Shown one piece after another: positions 15,434 to 22,931 of a stretch of DNA of 23,305 nucleotides. The first letter of the stretch is position 1, and every line of letters begins with the position of its first letter. This stretch comes from DYTH01 sp964552725 (GTDB lineage: Bacteria; Desulfobacterota; Syntrophia; Syntrophales; UBA5619): assembly GCA_964552725.1 (NCBI GenBank), contig CAZKHU010000043.1:1-23305 (forward strand). Reading direction: 5' to 3'. The notes under the pieces are model-generated. The model was not told the origin of the DNA. It did not search any database and saw only the letters and a program-made list of their open reading frames with translations. Both the position numbers and the translations under genes were made by a program.

Positions 15434-17500
15434 TTAAAACTCTACAGAGAGTCCTCCCTTAAAGACAATGCCCGGCATCGGGTAGTAGGTATTGGGACTC
15501 CAGGCGCCACCGTCGTAACCGTATGAAGAGTACTGCTGATCGGTCAAATTTTCGGCCCCTAAAAACAGCGCCGTTTTTATCTTCCCAAAAGAGGGCCGGT
15601 AGAAGAGATAGAGGTTGAGCAGGGTGCGCGACTCCAGTTTTTCCGCATTGTTATCGTTGTCGCCGCCGAGATAGGAGGCCCCTGTATAGCTGATTTCGGG
15701 GCGCACTGTAACATTGAAGGGCAGGTATATTTCCGCGCCCGCTTTTGCCAGCCGGTTCGGAACCATCGGCATTTCTTTTTCGTTGTTTACGCCATTTTCA
15801 AAGGTAGCCTTGTGGTAGGTAAAATTGCCATAAATTTTTGCCTTCTTTCCCAGCAGATAGGAAAGAGAAATCTCCGCGCCGTCATGCCTCGTCTTTCCGG
15901 TATTCTCGTTTTTCCCCGCCGGAAACACGCCGACGTAAGCGATCTCGTCCTCCATATCGACCCGAAACAGCGTCAAGCCTACTTTCAGATTCCTGAGCGG
16001 ATAAAATTCCGTTCCCGCCTCTACGCTGACCCCTCTCTCTTCCTCGAGGCTTGTAAGAAAGCCGCCGCCGAAACCATTAAAATAGGCAATTTCGTCAAGA
16101 AAAGGAATGCGGTAGACAGTTGCGTATTTTGCAAACATTTTCGATTGTTTGCCGAAAAGCCAGGTCGCTCCGCCTTCATAGGCTTCGACGCTGTAGGTTT
16201 TATCCATCCCGGAAAAATTGTTGGCAGGAGTTGCCGAATCAGTATTGTCTCCCCCCAGAGTCGCCCGTTCGTATCGATAACCGGCGTGCAGGATCAGATT
16301 TTTCAACAGACTGAATTCATCCCTTATGTAGTAGCCGAGGCTGTTACGGGAAAGATCAGCCCAGCTCTGCTTTCCCGTTTTTTCACGGCTCGTGAAGAAC
16401 TCCTTGTCATACGATTCCTTATAGTAATCGACTCCCAGCAACAGTTTGTTTCCGAACCCGAAAATATTCTTCTCGAAAATATATTTAGGCGTTACCCCAT
16501 AGGTATCGATTCCGGTGTTGGAATACAACCACCAGGACGGCATATTGATCTGCAAATCCTTTTTGCCATACAGAAAATTGACGCTCAGCTCCCCCCACGG
16601 TCCAAGATACGATCTGATCCCCAAATTGAGGTCGGTGTACTTATCGGCGCCATCGTCATCCGAAGATGCCGGCGTCCACAAACCGGCCGGCTGGTACTGC
16701 CTCCGGTCCTGCTCCATCTGCGCCTTGGTAAGAGCGCCCGGCATCTGATAGTCCGTCTTGTTGAACGCCCCCCCCAGCGAGATATTCAAGAGTTCACTCG
16801 CCTCGTAGCCGATTTCAAAGCCGCCGCTCTGGGAGGACGTCTTCGACCGGTCCCGATAGCCGGAATTGTAATTGTTCTCGCCTGTAAGCGCGTAGCTCCA
16901 TTTTTCGGAAGAACCGGAAAAGGAGAGCCGCTCATCATGCAGCCCGTAGCTTCCGGCAATTATGGAGGCATTGAACTTGGGTTTTCCCTCTCCTTTTTTG
17001 GTAATGATGTTGATAACGCCTCCCACTGCGGCGTCTCCATACAAGACGCTTCCGGCGCCGCGCACCACTTCAATCCTTTCGACGTTGTTCAGCGGTATCT
17101 GCAGCCAGTTCACCGAGGACATGTCGGGCCGGTTGAGGCGTCGGCCGTCCAGCATTACCAGCGTCTTCCCGAAAGGAGAATCTCCGCCAAAGCCGCGCAG
17201 GTCCATGGAAGCCTTCGACCCTGTACCGGTATAATCGACAAAATTTATGCTTTCCAGTCTGTCCAGCGCTTCAACGACGGTCGTCGCCCCGGAGGCCTCG
17301 ATCTGTTTTGCGGTGATCACCGAAACATTGGCCGGCACCCGGCGCACCTCCTCCGTGTCCCGCGTAGCGGTTACAACCACTTCCTGCATCGTCACGGATT
17401 CGCCGGCGGCGTCGCCGGCCGTCGCTCCATAACCATGGACAGTAAAAAACCCTGAAAATACGACAACAGACAAAATTCTCAATACTTTACCAGAATGCAT
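15434..17500 (-). CDS. btuB: TonB-dependent outer-membrane receptor, BtuB-like
   Basis: This outer-membrane beta-barrel with plug domain takes up its ligand using TonB energy. From the ATG at 17500 the product is 688 aa with a signal peptide (~1-25), a TonB box region (MQEVVVTATR), a plug (~50-165; VMLDGRRLN, IERIEVVRGAGSVLYGDAAV, GGVINIITKK) and a barrel ending in the C-terminal aromatic residue (SVEF), as outer-membrane proteins require. A longer frame upstream has no support; GGGAGGGAG sits a few bases before this ATG. A cobalamin riboswitch lies directly upstream, so cobalamin or a related corrinoid is the probable ligand. A 19-codon upstream ORF overlaps the start. Confidence 0.9.
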   Translation of the reverse strand: MHSGKVLRILSVVVFSGFFTVHGYGATAGDAAGESVTMQEVVVTATRDTEEVRRVPANVSVITAKQIEASGATTVVEALDRLESINFVDYTGTGSKASMDLRGFGGDSPFGKTLVMLDGRRLNRPDMSSVNWLQIPLNNVERIEVVRGAGSVLYGDAAVGGVINIITKKGEGKPKFNASIIAGSYGLHDERLSFSGSSEKWSYALTGENNYNSGYRDRSKTSSQSGGFEIGYEASELLNISLGGAFNKTDYQMPGALTKAQMEQDRRQYQPAGLWTPASSDDDGADKYTDLNLGIRSYLGPWGELSVNFLYGKKDLQINMPSWWLYSNTGIDTYGVTPKYIFEKNIFGFGNKLLLGVDYYKESYDKEFFTSREKTGKQSWADLSRNSLGYYIRDEFSLLKNLILHAGYRYERATLGGDNTDSATPANNFSGMDKTYSVEAYEGGATWLFGKQSKMFAKYATVYRIPFLDEIAYFNGFGGGFLTSLEEERGVSVEAGTEFYPLRNLKVGLTLFRVDMEDEIAYVGVFPAGKNENTGKTRHDGAEISLSYLLGKKAKIYGNFTYHKATFENGVNNEKEMPMVPNRLAKAGAEIYLPFNVTVRPEISYTGASYLGGDNDNNAEKLESRTLLNLYLFYRPSFGKIKTALFLGAENLTDQQYSSYGYDGGAWSPNTYYPMPGIVFKGGLSVEF

Positions 17501-17538
17501 TTCTCCCTCCCTGACCTTTCCTCTCGAAAAGTCGCCAT
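17479..17538 (-). CDS. 19-codon upstream ORF overlapping the receptor start
   Basis: Directly after the aptamer, GGAGG (17548-17544) is followed by 5 bases and an ATG at 17538. This frame encodes MATFREERSGREKCILVKY and ends at TGA 17479, 22 bases inside the receptor gene in another frame. Spacing and strength of the Shine-Dalgarno are good. It could couple riboswitch-controlled initiation to translation of the receptor. No homology is claimed; the translated product itself may not matter. Confidence 0.4.
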   Translation of the reverse strand: MATFREERSGREKCILVKY

Positions 17539-17549
17539 TTAATCCTCCG

Positions 17550-17700
17550 GGCGAATATTCTGACTTGCGTCTCCCTACTGGCCGCGCCTTCCCGGCTTTT
17601 CCCGGAAGCCAGTGGCATAGTGCGGGGTTCGTTTCGCTTACAGATGCGGGGCAGCGCCGGATTTCCACCGGTTTCCTCGTTCCGGAGAAGGGCCGCCGAG
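17550..17700 (-). ncRNA. Cobalamin riboswitch upstream of the TonB receptor
   Basis: The minus strand shows the cobalamin aptamer elements in order: GAGGAAACCGGTGGAAATCC, CGCTGCCCCGC then CTGTAAGCG, ATGCCACTGG, GGGAAGGCGC, and a B12-box-like AAGTCAG...CGCC (about 17566-17550). A hairpin (17591-17610) exposes CCGGG in its loop, complementary to CCCGG at 17551-17547, which overlaps the GGAGG just downstream. Adenosylcobalamin or a related cobamide should repress expression. The first ~60 bases also encode the end of btuD. Confidence 0.9.
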
Positions 17701-18468
17701 CAATGAAATCCTCGGCAGGCCGGTTAATGGGTGACGGTCAACAAAAACGTTGACCCCGTAAACCTCTTTGATCCCCTTTTCGGTCAGAGCCTCCTCAGGC
17801 GTCCCCCGAGAATAAAAATTCCCCTCATGCAAAAGGGCGATCCGGTCGCAGTAGAGCGAAGCGAGATTCATATCATGAGTGGCAGCCAGGACGGTAAGTC
17901 CGGCAGCCCCGCTGAGCGAACGGATCATCTCGAAGGCGCTGAGCTGGTGAGCTATATCAAGCGAAGAGGTGGGCTCATCAAGCAAAAGCACCTCGGGCTG
18001 CTGCGCCAGCGCCCGGGCAAGCAACACCCGCTGCCTTTCTCCGCCGCTCAGTGACTGGATCAACCGCGCTGACAGAGGCAGTATATCCGTGGCCTCCATA
18101 GCCGCCCTGGCAACCTCCAGGTCGTTTTTGGATTCAAATTCGAATTTTCCGAGGTGAGGGGTTCTTCCCATAAGAACAACCTCTTCAACTGTCATCGGAA
18201 AAACCAGCGCCGCGTCCTGCGGAACGACCGCTATCAGCTTCGCAATTTCCCTTCGTTTCATCTCGCCGACGGGTTTACCCCCGACTCTTATCACGCCTTC
18301 CCACGGCGGGATTATTCCGTCGATCAGGTTCATCAGGGTCGTTTTCCCGGCGCCGTTCGGCCCTAAAATTCCCCAAAACTCGCCCTTTCGCACCTTCAGA
18401 CTGATATCCCTTAAAACCCAGCTTTCGCCATATTTGAAGCTTAACCCTGCAATTTCCAGCATCTCCAT
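17638..18468 (-). CDS. btuD: Cobalamin ABC transporter ATP-binding protein (BtuD-like)
   Basis: This ATPase powers BtuC. From the ATG at 18468 the product is 276 aa with Walker A GPNGAGKTT (36-44), Q-loop VVPQD, signature LSGGERQ (140-146), Walker B LLLDEP (161-166) and switch His in ATHD. Two bases separate the permease stop from this ATG; a longer frame uses TTG 18516 inside the permease gene and is less likely. The family normally ends shortly after the YGV..V..HPLTG.P segment. Here about 20 further residues (257-276) are read from the cobalamin aptamer, ending at the TAA of its conserved CTGTAA. That tail is probably not functional as protein. Confidence 0.92.
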   Translation of the reverse strand: MEMLEIAGLSFKYGESWVLRDISLKVRKGEFWGILGPNGAGKTTLMNLIDGIIPPWEGVIRVGGKPVGEMKRREIAKLIAVVPQDAALVFPMTVEEVVLMGRTPHLGKFEFESKNDLEVARAAMEATDILPLSARLIQSLSGGERQRVLLARALAQQPEVLLLDEPTSSLDIAHQLSAFEMIRSLSGAAGLTVLAATHDMNLASLYCDRIALLHEGNFYSRGTPEEALTEKGIKEVYGVNVFVDRHPLTGLPRISLLGGPSPERGNRWKSGAAPHL

Positions 18469-18470
18469 CG

Positions 18471-19511
18471 CTATTTCGACCTCTTCATCAGATAGGCGAA
18501 GTAGGGGGCTCCGCAAAGGGCGGTGATCACACCCACCGGCAGCTCGGAGGGGGCAATGACGGTGCGGGCGATCGCGTCGGCGACAATCAGAAAGGCCCCG
18601 CCGGAGAGCAGGGACGCGGGCAGCAGGAGGCGGTTATCGGAACCAAAAAGCATCCTCGCAATGTGGGGAATGATCAGCCCGACGAAACCGATTATACCGC
18701 TCATCGACACCGCACTCGCAGTAACGAGCGATGCCGCCAAAAGCATTGCCATTCTTGTTTTTTTTACATTAATCCCCAATTGCAGGGCTGTGTCCTCGCC
18801 GGCAAGCATGACATTGAGATCCCGGGCGTGAAAGAACATCACGATGAAGCCGGCGATCATAAACAGCACCGCAAGGATGACATCCTTTTTCTCCGCCATC
18901 CCCAAATCTCCCATCAGCCAGAAGATGACGCCTTGCAATCGATCGTTCCCTGCAACCGCAACAAGAAACATGATCAGGGCGGAAAAGAATGCATTGACGA
19001 TAACGCCGGAAAGAAGAATCCTGTCCGTTCGGAGTTCGGCGGAGGATCCGGCAAGTCCCCATACCAGAAGGATGGAGAAAATGCCGCCGATAAAGGCAAC
19101 CGCAGTCACCCCAAACGGCAGGGAATCCAGTCCGAAGACGATGGCGACAATGGCGCCGGCAGCGGCGCCGCCGGAAACTCCGAGAATATATGGATCGGCA
19201 AGGGGATTGCGCAAGATACCCTGAAAAACGGCGCCCGAGCAGGACAGGGAAGCGCCAACAATGCCGGCAAAAACTATCCTGGGGATGCGGATGGAAAAAA
19301 GGATTGCATGCTCTGCTTCCGACAGTTGGGCACGTTCCCCGGCAAATGGAAAAATGGAAAGAATCCCTTTAAAGACCGAGGAAACGTCAAACGGCGTCGG
19401 CCCGGCAAAAAGGGCAAGCAGAAAGACGGCAGCCAGAACGGCAAGCAAAAAGATAGAGACCCTGAATATTCTTTTCAGGGTCAAATGTGACTCCCTGTGT
19501 GGCAAGATCAT
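18471..19511 (-). CDS. btuC: Cobalamin ABC transporter permease (BtuC-like, FecCD family)
   Basis: This inner-membrane permease of the BtuC/FecCD family is up to 346 aa with about ten hydrophobic segments. Recognisable stretches are IRIPRIVFAGIVGASLSCSG, GAVFQGILRNPLADPYILG, and GFVGLIIPHIARML followed by LLPASLLSGG. The start is uncertain. ATG 19511 directly abuts GGGAGG, too close for efficient use. TTG 19505 is 6 bases from that same Shine-Dalgarno, and TTG 19484 follows a second AGGGAG. A cobalamin riboswitch precedes the gene, supporting cobalamin rather than iron-siderophore as substrate. btuD follows after 2 bases. Confidence 0.92.
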   Translation of the reverse strand: MILPHRESHLTLKRIFRVSIFLLAVLAAVFLLALFAGPTPFDVSSVFKGILSIFPFAGERAQLSEAEHAILFSIRIPRIVFAGIVGASLSCSGAVFQGILRNPLADPYILGVSGGAAAGAIVAIVFGLDSLPFGVTAVAFIGGIFSILLVWGLAGSSAELRTDRILLSGVIVNAFFSALIMFLVAVAGNDRLQGVIFWLMGDLGMAEKKDVILAVLFMIAGFIVMFFHARDLNVMLAGEDTALQLGINVKKTRMAMLLAASLVTASAVSMSGIIGFVGLIIPHIARMLFGSDNRLLLPASLLSGGAFLIVADAIARTVIAPSELPVGVITALCGAPYFAYLMKRSK

Positions 19512-19529
19512 CCTCCCGCGAGAATAATG

Positions 19530-19680
19530 CTGGCGAATCGGTTTTCCGGCTTCGGGCCTCCTAATCGCCCGCCTTCCCCCGGCGACTTTCTCGCAAGAGT
19601 GGCATAATGGGCTTTCGTTCCCTTCACGGCTGCGGGGCAGCGGGGGCTTCGCACCCCCTTCCTCTGATCCACCAAGATCT
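19530..19680 (-). ncRNA. Cobalamin riboswitch upstream of btuC
   Basis: The minus strand carries the cobalamin aptamer elements: GGGGGTGCGAAGCCCCCGC, TGCCCCGCAGCCGTGAAG, ATGCCACTC, GGGGGAAGGCGGGCG, GAGGCCC and the B12-box AAGCCGGAAAACC (around 19553-19532). Its loop GCGAGA (19594-19589) is perfectly complementary to TCTCGC (19523-19518), which directly abuts the GGGAGG Shine-Dalgarno (19517-19512) of btuC. This fits the kissing-loop mechanism of cobalamin riboswitches acting on translation initiation. Confidence 0.92.
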
Positions 19681-19695
19681 TATAGCGGGACGGGT

Positions 19696-19722
19696 TTTAT
19701 AGAATAATCAAACTTTTGTCAA
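19696..19722 (-). promoter_or_regulatory. Promoter of the btuC riboswitch transcript
   Basis: On the minus strand TTGACA (19722-19717) is followed by TATAAA (19701-19696) with a short 15-base spacer. The predicted start near 19689 falls just before the aptamer, as expected. The spacer is suboptimal, so confidence is moderate. Confidence 0.5.
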
Positions 19723-19880
19723 GCCCGAAGAATCTCCCCTGAAAAATCGGCCCCTCTTCAAGGACTCGGGCGCTGCGTCGGCTTTAAATGCCGCATCGTG
19801 ATTATTCGCATCTTCTCTGCGATATTTCCCCTCCTTGGGTCTATGGCAAACTAAAATGCGCCCTATTGCTCCGTCCAGTT

Positions 19881-20555
19881 TTAGGGGAGTGTTATAGATC
19901 CATCCTGTACAAGAAGGCAGGCAATCAAAACGAGCAGGCCCAAGGAGATCGCCAGCCAATCCCTGGTCCGCATTCGGTACTCTCGGAGAAAGGTTCGCCC
20001 CGGTCGACTGAATCCCCTCGTTTCCATGGCTTCGGCCAATGCCTCGGCCATCTGAAAAGCCTGAATCAGAATCGGTCCCAAAAACGCCGGGTAATGCCGC
20101 AGGGCCGACCATCCCGGCTCCAGAGGGATTCCTCTGGCCCGTTGTGCGTCCAGCACGTTCTTTATCCTTCTGCTCATGATCGGCACGAACTGCAATGAAG
20201 TGCTTACCACAAAGGCGGCGATATACGGCACCCCGATTTTAACCAGCGAGTTTCCCAAATCCTCGGGCAGGGTGACGCTGAAGAAGACAAAAAAAACCGA
20301 AACAAGGGTCAACAGTTTCAATGCGGCTAATGCAGCTATCGGCAAATCCGCCGTCCACCAGATGACTGCGCCAAGAAACAGCGACATGGGCAGCGCCATC
20401 CGCAGCCAGCGCAGATAGGGTTTTGTTCTGCCGGCAAGGGCGATGAAGAGCAAAAGCGCCCCCCCTTCGACAAACGACCAGCTCAGCCGGGTCGACGCCA
20501 TTGTGAGAGCGGCATAGCCCATGGCCAATAACAGCTTGGTGCGCGGATCAAACAT
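19881..20555 (-). CDS. ecfT: ECF transporter transmembrane component EcfT
   Basis: EcfT is the shared membrane subunit that links ECF ATPases to the substrate-binding S component. From ATG 20555 the product is 224 aa with about five membrane segments and the two coupling motifs that contact the ATPases: DAQRARGIPLE and AEAMETRGF. It begins FDPRTKLLL, typical of the family; GGAGG lies 9 bases upstream. The ATG overlaps the stop of the ATPase gene by 8 bases. A longer frame to 20609 lies within the ATPase gene and is unlikely. Confidence 0.92.
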   Translation of the reverse strand: MFDPRTKLLLAMGYAALTMASTRLSWSFVEGGALLLFIALAGRTKPYLRWLRMALPMSLFLGAVIWWTADLPIAALAALKLLTLVSVFFVFFSVTLPEDLGNSLVKIGVPYIAAFVVSTSLQFVPIMSRRIKNVLDAQRARGIPLEPGWSALRHYPAFLGPILIQAFQMAEALAEAMETRGFSRPGRTFLREYRMRTRDWLAISLGLLVLIACLLVQDGSITLP

Positions 20556-22212
20556 GATTACCACCTCCCAGCCGCACTTCCCTGTCAAGGATGCCTCCCT
20601 CCGGCGCAAAAAGTCGATAGGAGTCGGTCGGCTCGAGATGGGCGCGGTCCATGGCGGTCCGGTCGGCCATCACTGCCCAGGGAGCGCCTTCGGCGACCAC
20701 CCGGCCGTCGGTCAGCATGATCCACCGATGGGCGTGCTGTTCTGCAAAAGGGAGGTCATGCGTCACCAGCAGCATAGCCTGCCCCTGCGTACGCAATTCG
20801 GCCAACAGGTTTCCCAGAATGCTCCGAAAATGCCAATCCTGACCAGCCGTCGGTTCGTCCAGCGCCAGGATCGCAGGCCGGTGGGCCAACGCCGCGGCAA
20901 ACGCCACCCGTTTTTTTTCGCCGTCGCTCAACCGGTAAGGGGGGCGCCTGAGCAACGGTTCAAGACGAAACAGCCTGACAAGTTCCCGGAGCCAAGCCTC
21001 GTCATAGAGCCCCAAAGCCCTTGGCCCCACGAGAATTTCATCCCATACAGTCAGCTTGAAAAACTGGCTGTTCGGGTTCTGGAAGGCAATGCCCACCTGC
21101 CGGGCCAACTGGGAGACCTTGTCCCGGCAGGTCTCCTTACCCATCACCCGGATATTTCCTCGCGTCGGACGATACAGGCCATTGAGATGTTTGAGCAATA
21201 CCGTTTTCCCGGCGCCGTTGGCCCCCACGATGGCCAGGGATTCGCCTCTATGCAGGGTGAAACTGACGTCGCGCAGAATGGGCGCGCCGTCCAGGTCGAA
21301 GGAAACGCGCTCGACTTCCAGTACAATATCCGCCGCAGCCGGAGGCAGGGCCGACGGAACGGTCTGCAAGTCGGCTGGTAGAGGGAATGTCAACTCCATT
21401 GATTGGAGCTCCTCAACACTGAGCGGCAAGCGGGGCAATTCCAGGCGTCGGCCGACGCGGACAGGCAGAGGCAATTCCAGACCGAAATCCTCAATCGATT
21501 GGGTAAGCATTTGCGCCGGCGTGCCGTCCAGGACGATACGTCCCCGGTGCAGCGCTACCATTCGCTGAACGTCCGGCACTGCACAGGAGAGCCGATGCTC
21601 ACTGATCACCACCCCCACGCCTTTTTGGTGAATCGCTTTCAGAGCCGCCCGTACCCGTCGGACGCCTGCAGAATCCAGGTTGGCATAAGGTTCATCCAGC
21701 ACCAGCAGTTGGGGAGAGATCGCCAACACGGCTGCAATAGCCACCAGTTGCTGTTCCCCGCCTGACAATTCCTGGGGGTTGCGCTCCAGCAGCGCTGACA
21801 GGTTCAGCATCTTTGCCGCAGTAAAAATCCGCTCCTCAATGACCGCCCGGGGAAGTCCCAGGCTTTCCAGACCGAAGGCGATCTCCCGGGCGACGCTGGA
21901 ATTAAAAAGCTGAATTTCAGGGTTCTGAAATACCATCCCCACCCGATCAAAAAGATCGGCAACGGATTGCCCGGAGGTGGATTTCCCGGCGATGCGGACC
22001 TCCCCATGCAGACGGCCGCCATAAAAATGGGGGATAAGGCCATTGAAGGTGCGGCAAAGCGTCGATTTGCCGGAGCCGCTGGCGCCGCTCAAGAGCAGAT
22101 ACTCCCCGGCGGCAACGCGCAAGTCCACGCCGTCTATGGCAAGGTTTGCATCTTCCTGCCGGTAGGCGTACCCCAGCCGCTCGGTTTCCACCACCCAGGG
22201 GGGCGCCGTCAT
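20548..22212 (-). CDS. ecfA: ECF transporter double ATPase (fused EcfA1-EcfA2)
   Basis: The 554-aa protein carries two ABC ATPase domains. Domain 1: Walker A GASGSGKS (43-50), signature LSGGEQQ (149-155), Walker B VLDEP (171-175), switch His in SEHR (204-207). Domain 2: Walker A GANGAGKTV (330-338), signature LSDGEKKR (428-435), Walker B ALDEP (450-454), VTHD (481-484). Both show FQNP Q-loops, typical of ECF (cobalt/vitamin-type) ATPases. It thus supplies the pair of ATPases of one ECF module as a single chain. It starts 3 bases after the thiW stop and overlaps ecfT. The signature of domain 2 is slightly divergent (D for G), which is tolerated in this family. Confidence 0.94.
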   Translation of the reverse strand: MTAPPWVVETERLGYAYRQEDANLAIDGVDLRVAAGEYLLLSGASGSGKSTLCRTFNGLIPHFYGGRLHGEVRIAGKSTSGQSVADLFDRVGMVFQNPEIQLFNSSVAREIAFGLESLGLPRAVIEERIFTAAKMLNLSALLERNPQELSGGEQQLVAIAAVLAISPQLLVLDEPYANLDSAGVRRVRAALKAIHQKGVGVVISEHRLSCAVPDVQRMVALHRGRIVLDGTPAQMLTQSIEDFGLELPLPVRVGRRLELPRLPLSVEELQSMELTFPLPADLQTVPSALPPAAADIVLEVERVSFDLDGAPILRDVSFTLHRGESLAIVGANGAGKTVLLKHLNGLYRPTRGNIRVMGKETCRDKVSQLARQVGIAFQNPNSQFFKLTVWDEILVGPRALGLYDEAWLRELVRLFRLEPLLRRPPYRLSDGEKKRVAFAAALAHRPAILALDEPTAGQDWHFRSILGNLLAELRTQGQAMLLVTHDLPFAEQHAHRWIMLTDGRVVAEGAPWAVMADRTAMDRAHLEPTDSYRLFAPEGGILDREVRLGGGNHV

Positions 22213-22215
22213 CGA

Positions 22216-22746
22216 TTAATCGTCCAACTGGACAATGTCGGCCCGTTTCAGCAGCCTTAGGGCCAGTACCCCCAAAACGGCGCCTGCCAGCGTGCTGGCC
22301 AAAAATGAAGGAACCAAAGCCAGCAGGGGGATGACTTTCCCCATCAACACGGGGGCGACAAGCAGGGCGCTTACGACAGGCGCGATGCAGCCGGTGCCGA
22401 GGATTTCACCGGCGGCGCCCGCATAAATATTGCGGGCATACTTATAGAACAAGCCCGCCAGAAGGGCGCCGATCACGCCTCCGGGAAAGGCCAGGAGGGT
22501 TCCCAGCCCTGTCGCGTTGCGAAGCGCGGCGATGATGGTCGCAATCGCCACCGCCCACCAGGGTCCCAGCAACACGGCCGCAATCACATTGACAAAGTGC
22601 TGGGTAGGGTTGATCCTGGCGATACCGATCGGAAAGGAAGTATAGGGGGCCAGCGCCACACCCATGGCCACCAGCACGACGGCATAGGCCGCCTTGCGGG
22701 TGTCTGTTATCTTCAGGATTTCGAAATCTTTCACTTCCGCGCTCAT
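22216..22746 (-). CDS. thiW: ECF transporter substrate-binding component ThiW
   Basis: The 176-aa membrane protein matches the ThiW family, S components predicted to bind the thiazole moiety of thiamin. The hallmark is the FPIGIARINPTQHFVNVIAA stretch followed by LLGPWWAVAIA, near residues 37-70; later segments (RNATGLGTLLAFPGG; APVVSALLV) are also family-like. There are about six hydrophobic segments. GGAGG precedes the ATG by 7 bases. It heads the minus-strand operon thiW-ecfA-ecfT, a complete dedicated ECF transporter. The substrate is predicted from family membership only. I see no TPP riboswitch upstream. Confidence 0.85.
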   Translation of the reverse strand: MSAEVKDFEILKITDTRKAAYAVVLVAMGVALAPYTSFPIGIARINPTQHFVNVIAAVLLGPWWAVAIATIIAALRNATGLGTLLAFPGGVIGALLAGLFYKYARNIYAGAAGEILGTGCIAPVVSALLVAPVLMGKVIPLLALVPSFLASTLAGAVLGVLALRLLKRADIVQLDD

Positions 22747-22931
22747 CTTACGTCCTCCAATTTCCCGCTATTTAGATATTCAGGCTGACCTTGCCCCTGG
22801 GTATTTACCAAATCTGAATCCGTTTTCCCAGTTATAAAACGTTTGCTCCGCTATCCCGTATTTAAGGCAGATATCCCCTGTTCTCCGGAAATGTGAACCC
22901 GTCGCCGCTTAGTCCCAGGAGGCTGAAAAGG
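22747..22931. other. Divergent intergenic region between thiW and the LUD gene
   Basis: No ORF or recognised riboswitch is seen here. There is a TATAAA at 22833-22838 on the plus strand and TATAAC on the minus strand at the same place, neither with a good -35 at proper spacing. In particular the thi-box elements CTGAGA and ACCTGATCTGG are absent. Confidence 0.4.

Noticed and set aside
14513..15526. A 337-aa plus-strand frame across btuF and the end of the receptor gene
   Set aside because: It is antisense to two recognisable genes and crosses their intergenic hairpin; its composition is low-information and basic.
15812..17455. A 547-aa open frame on the plus strand opposite the TonB receptor gene
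   Set aside because: The product has no recognisable domain and the opposite strand encodes a clear receptor with signal peptide, plug and barrel. Long antisense frames are common in GC-rich genes.
18663..19490. A 275-aa plus-strand frame opposite btuC
   Set aside because: The product is a highly charged, Gly/Lys/Asp-rich mirror of the hydrophobic permease, as expected for an antisense frame of a membrane protein.
19708..20112. A 134-aa minus-strand frame overlapping the ecfT end and the region before the btuC riboswitch
   Set aside because: It overlaps ecfT in another frame, has no recognisable domain, and runs almost to the riboswitch promoter.
22747..22931. A TPP riboswitch upstream of thiW
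   Set aside because: I looked for CTGAGA and the ACCTGATCTGG element on the minus strand and found neither.
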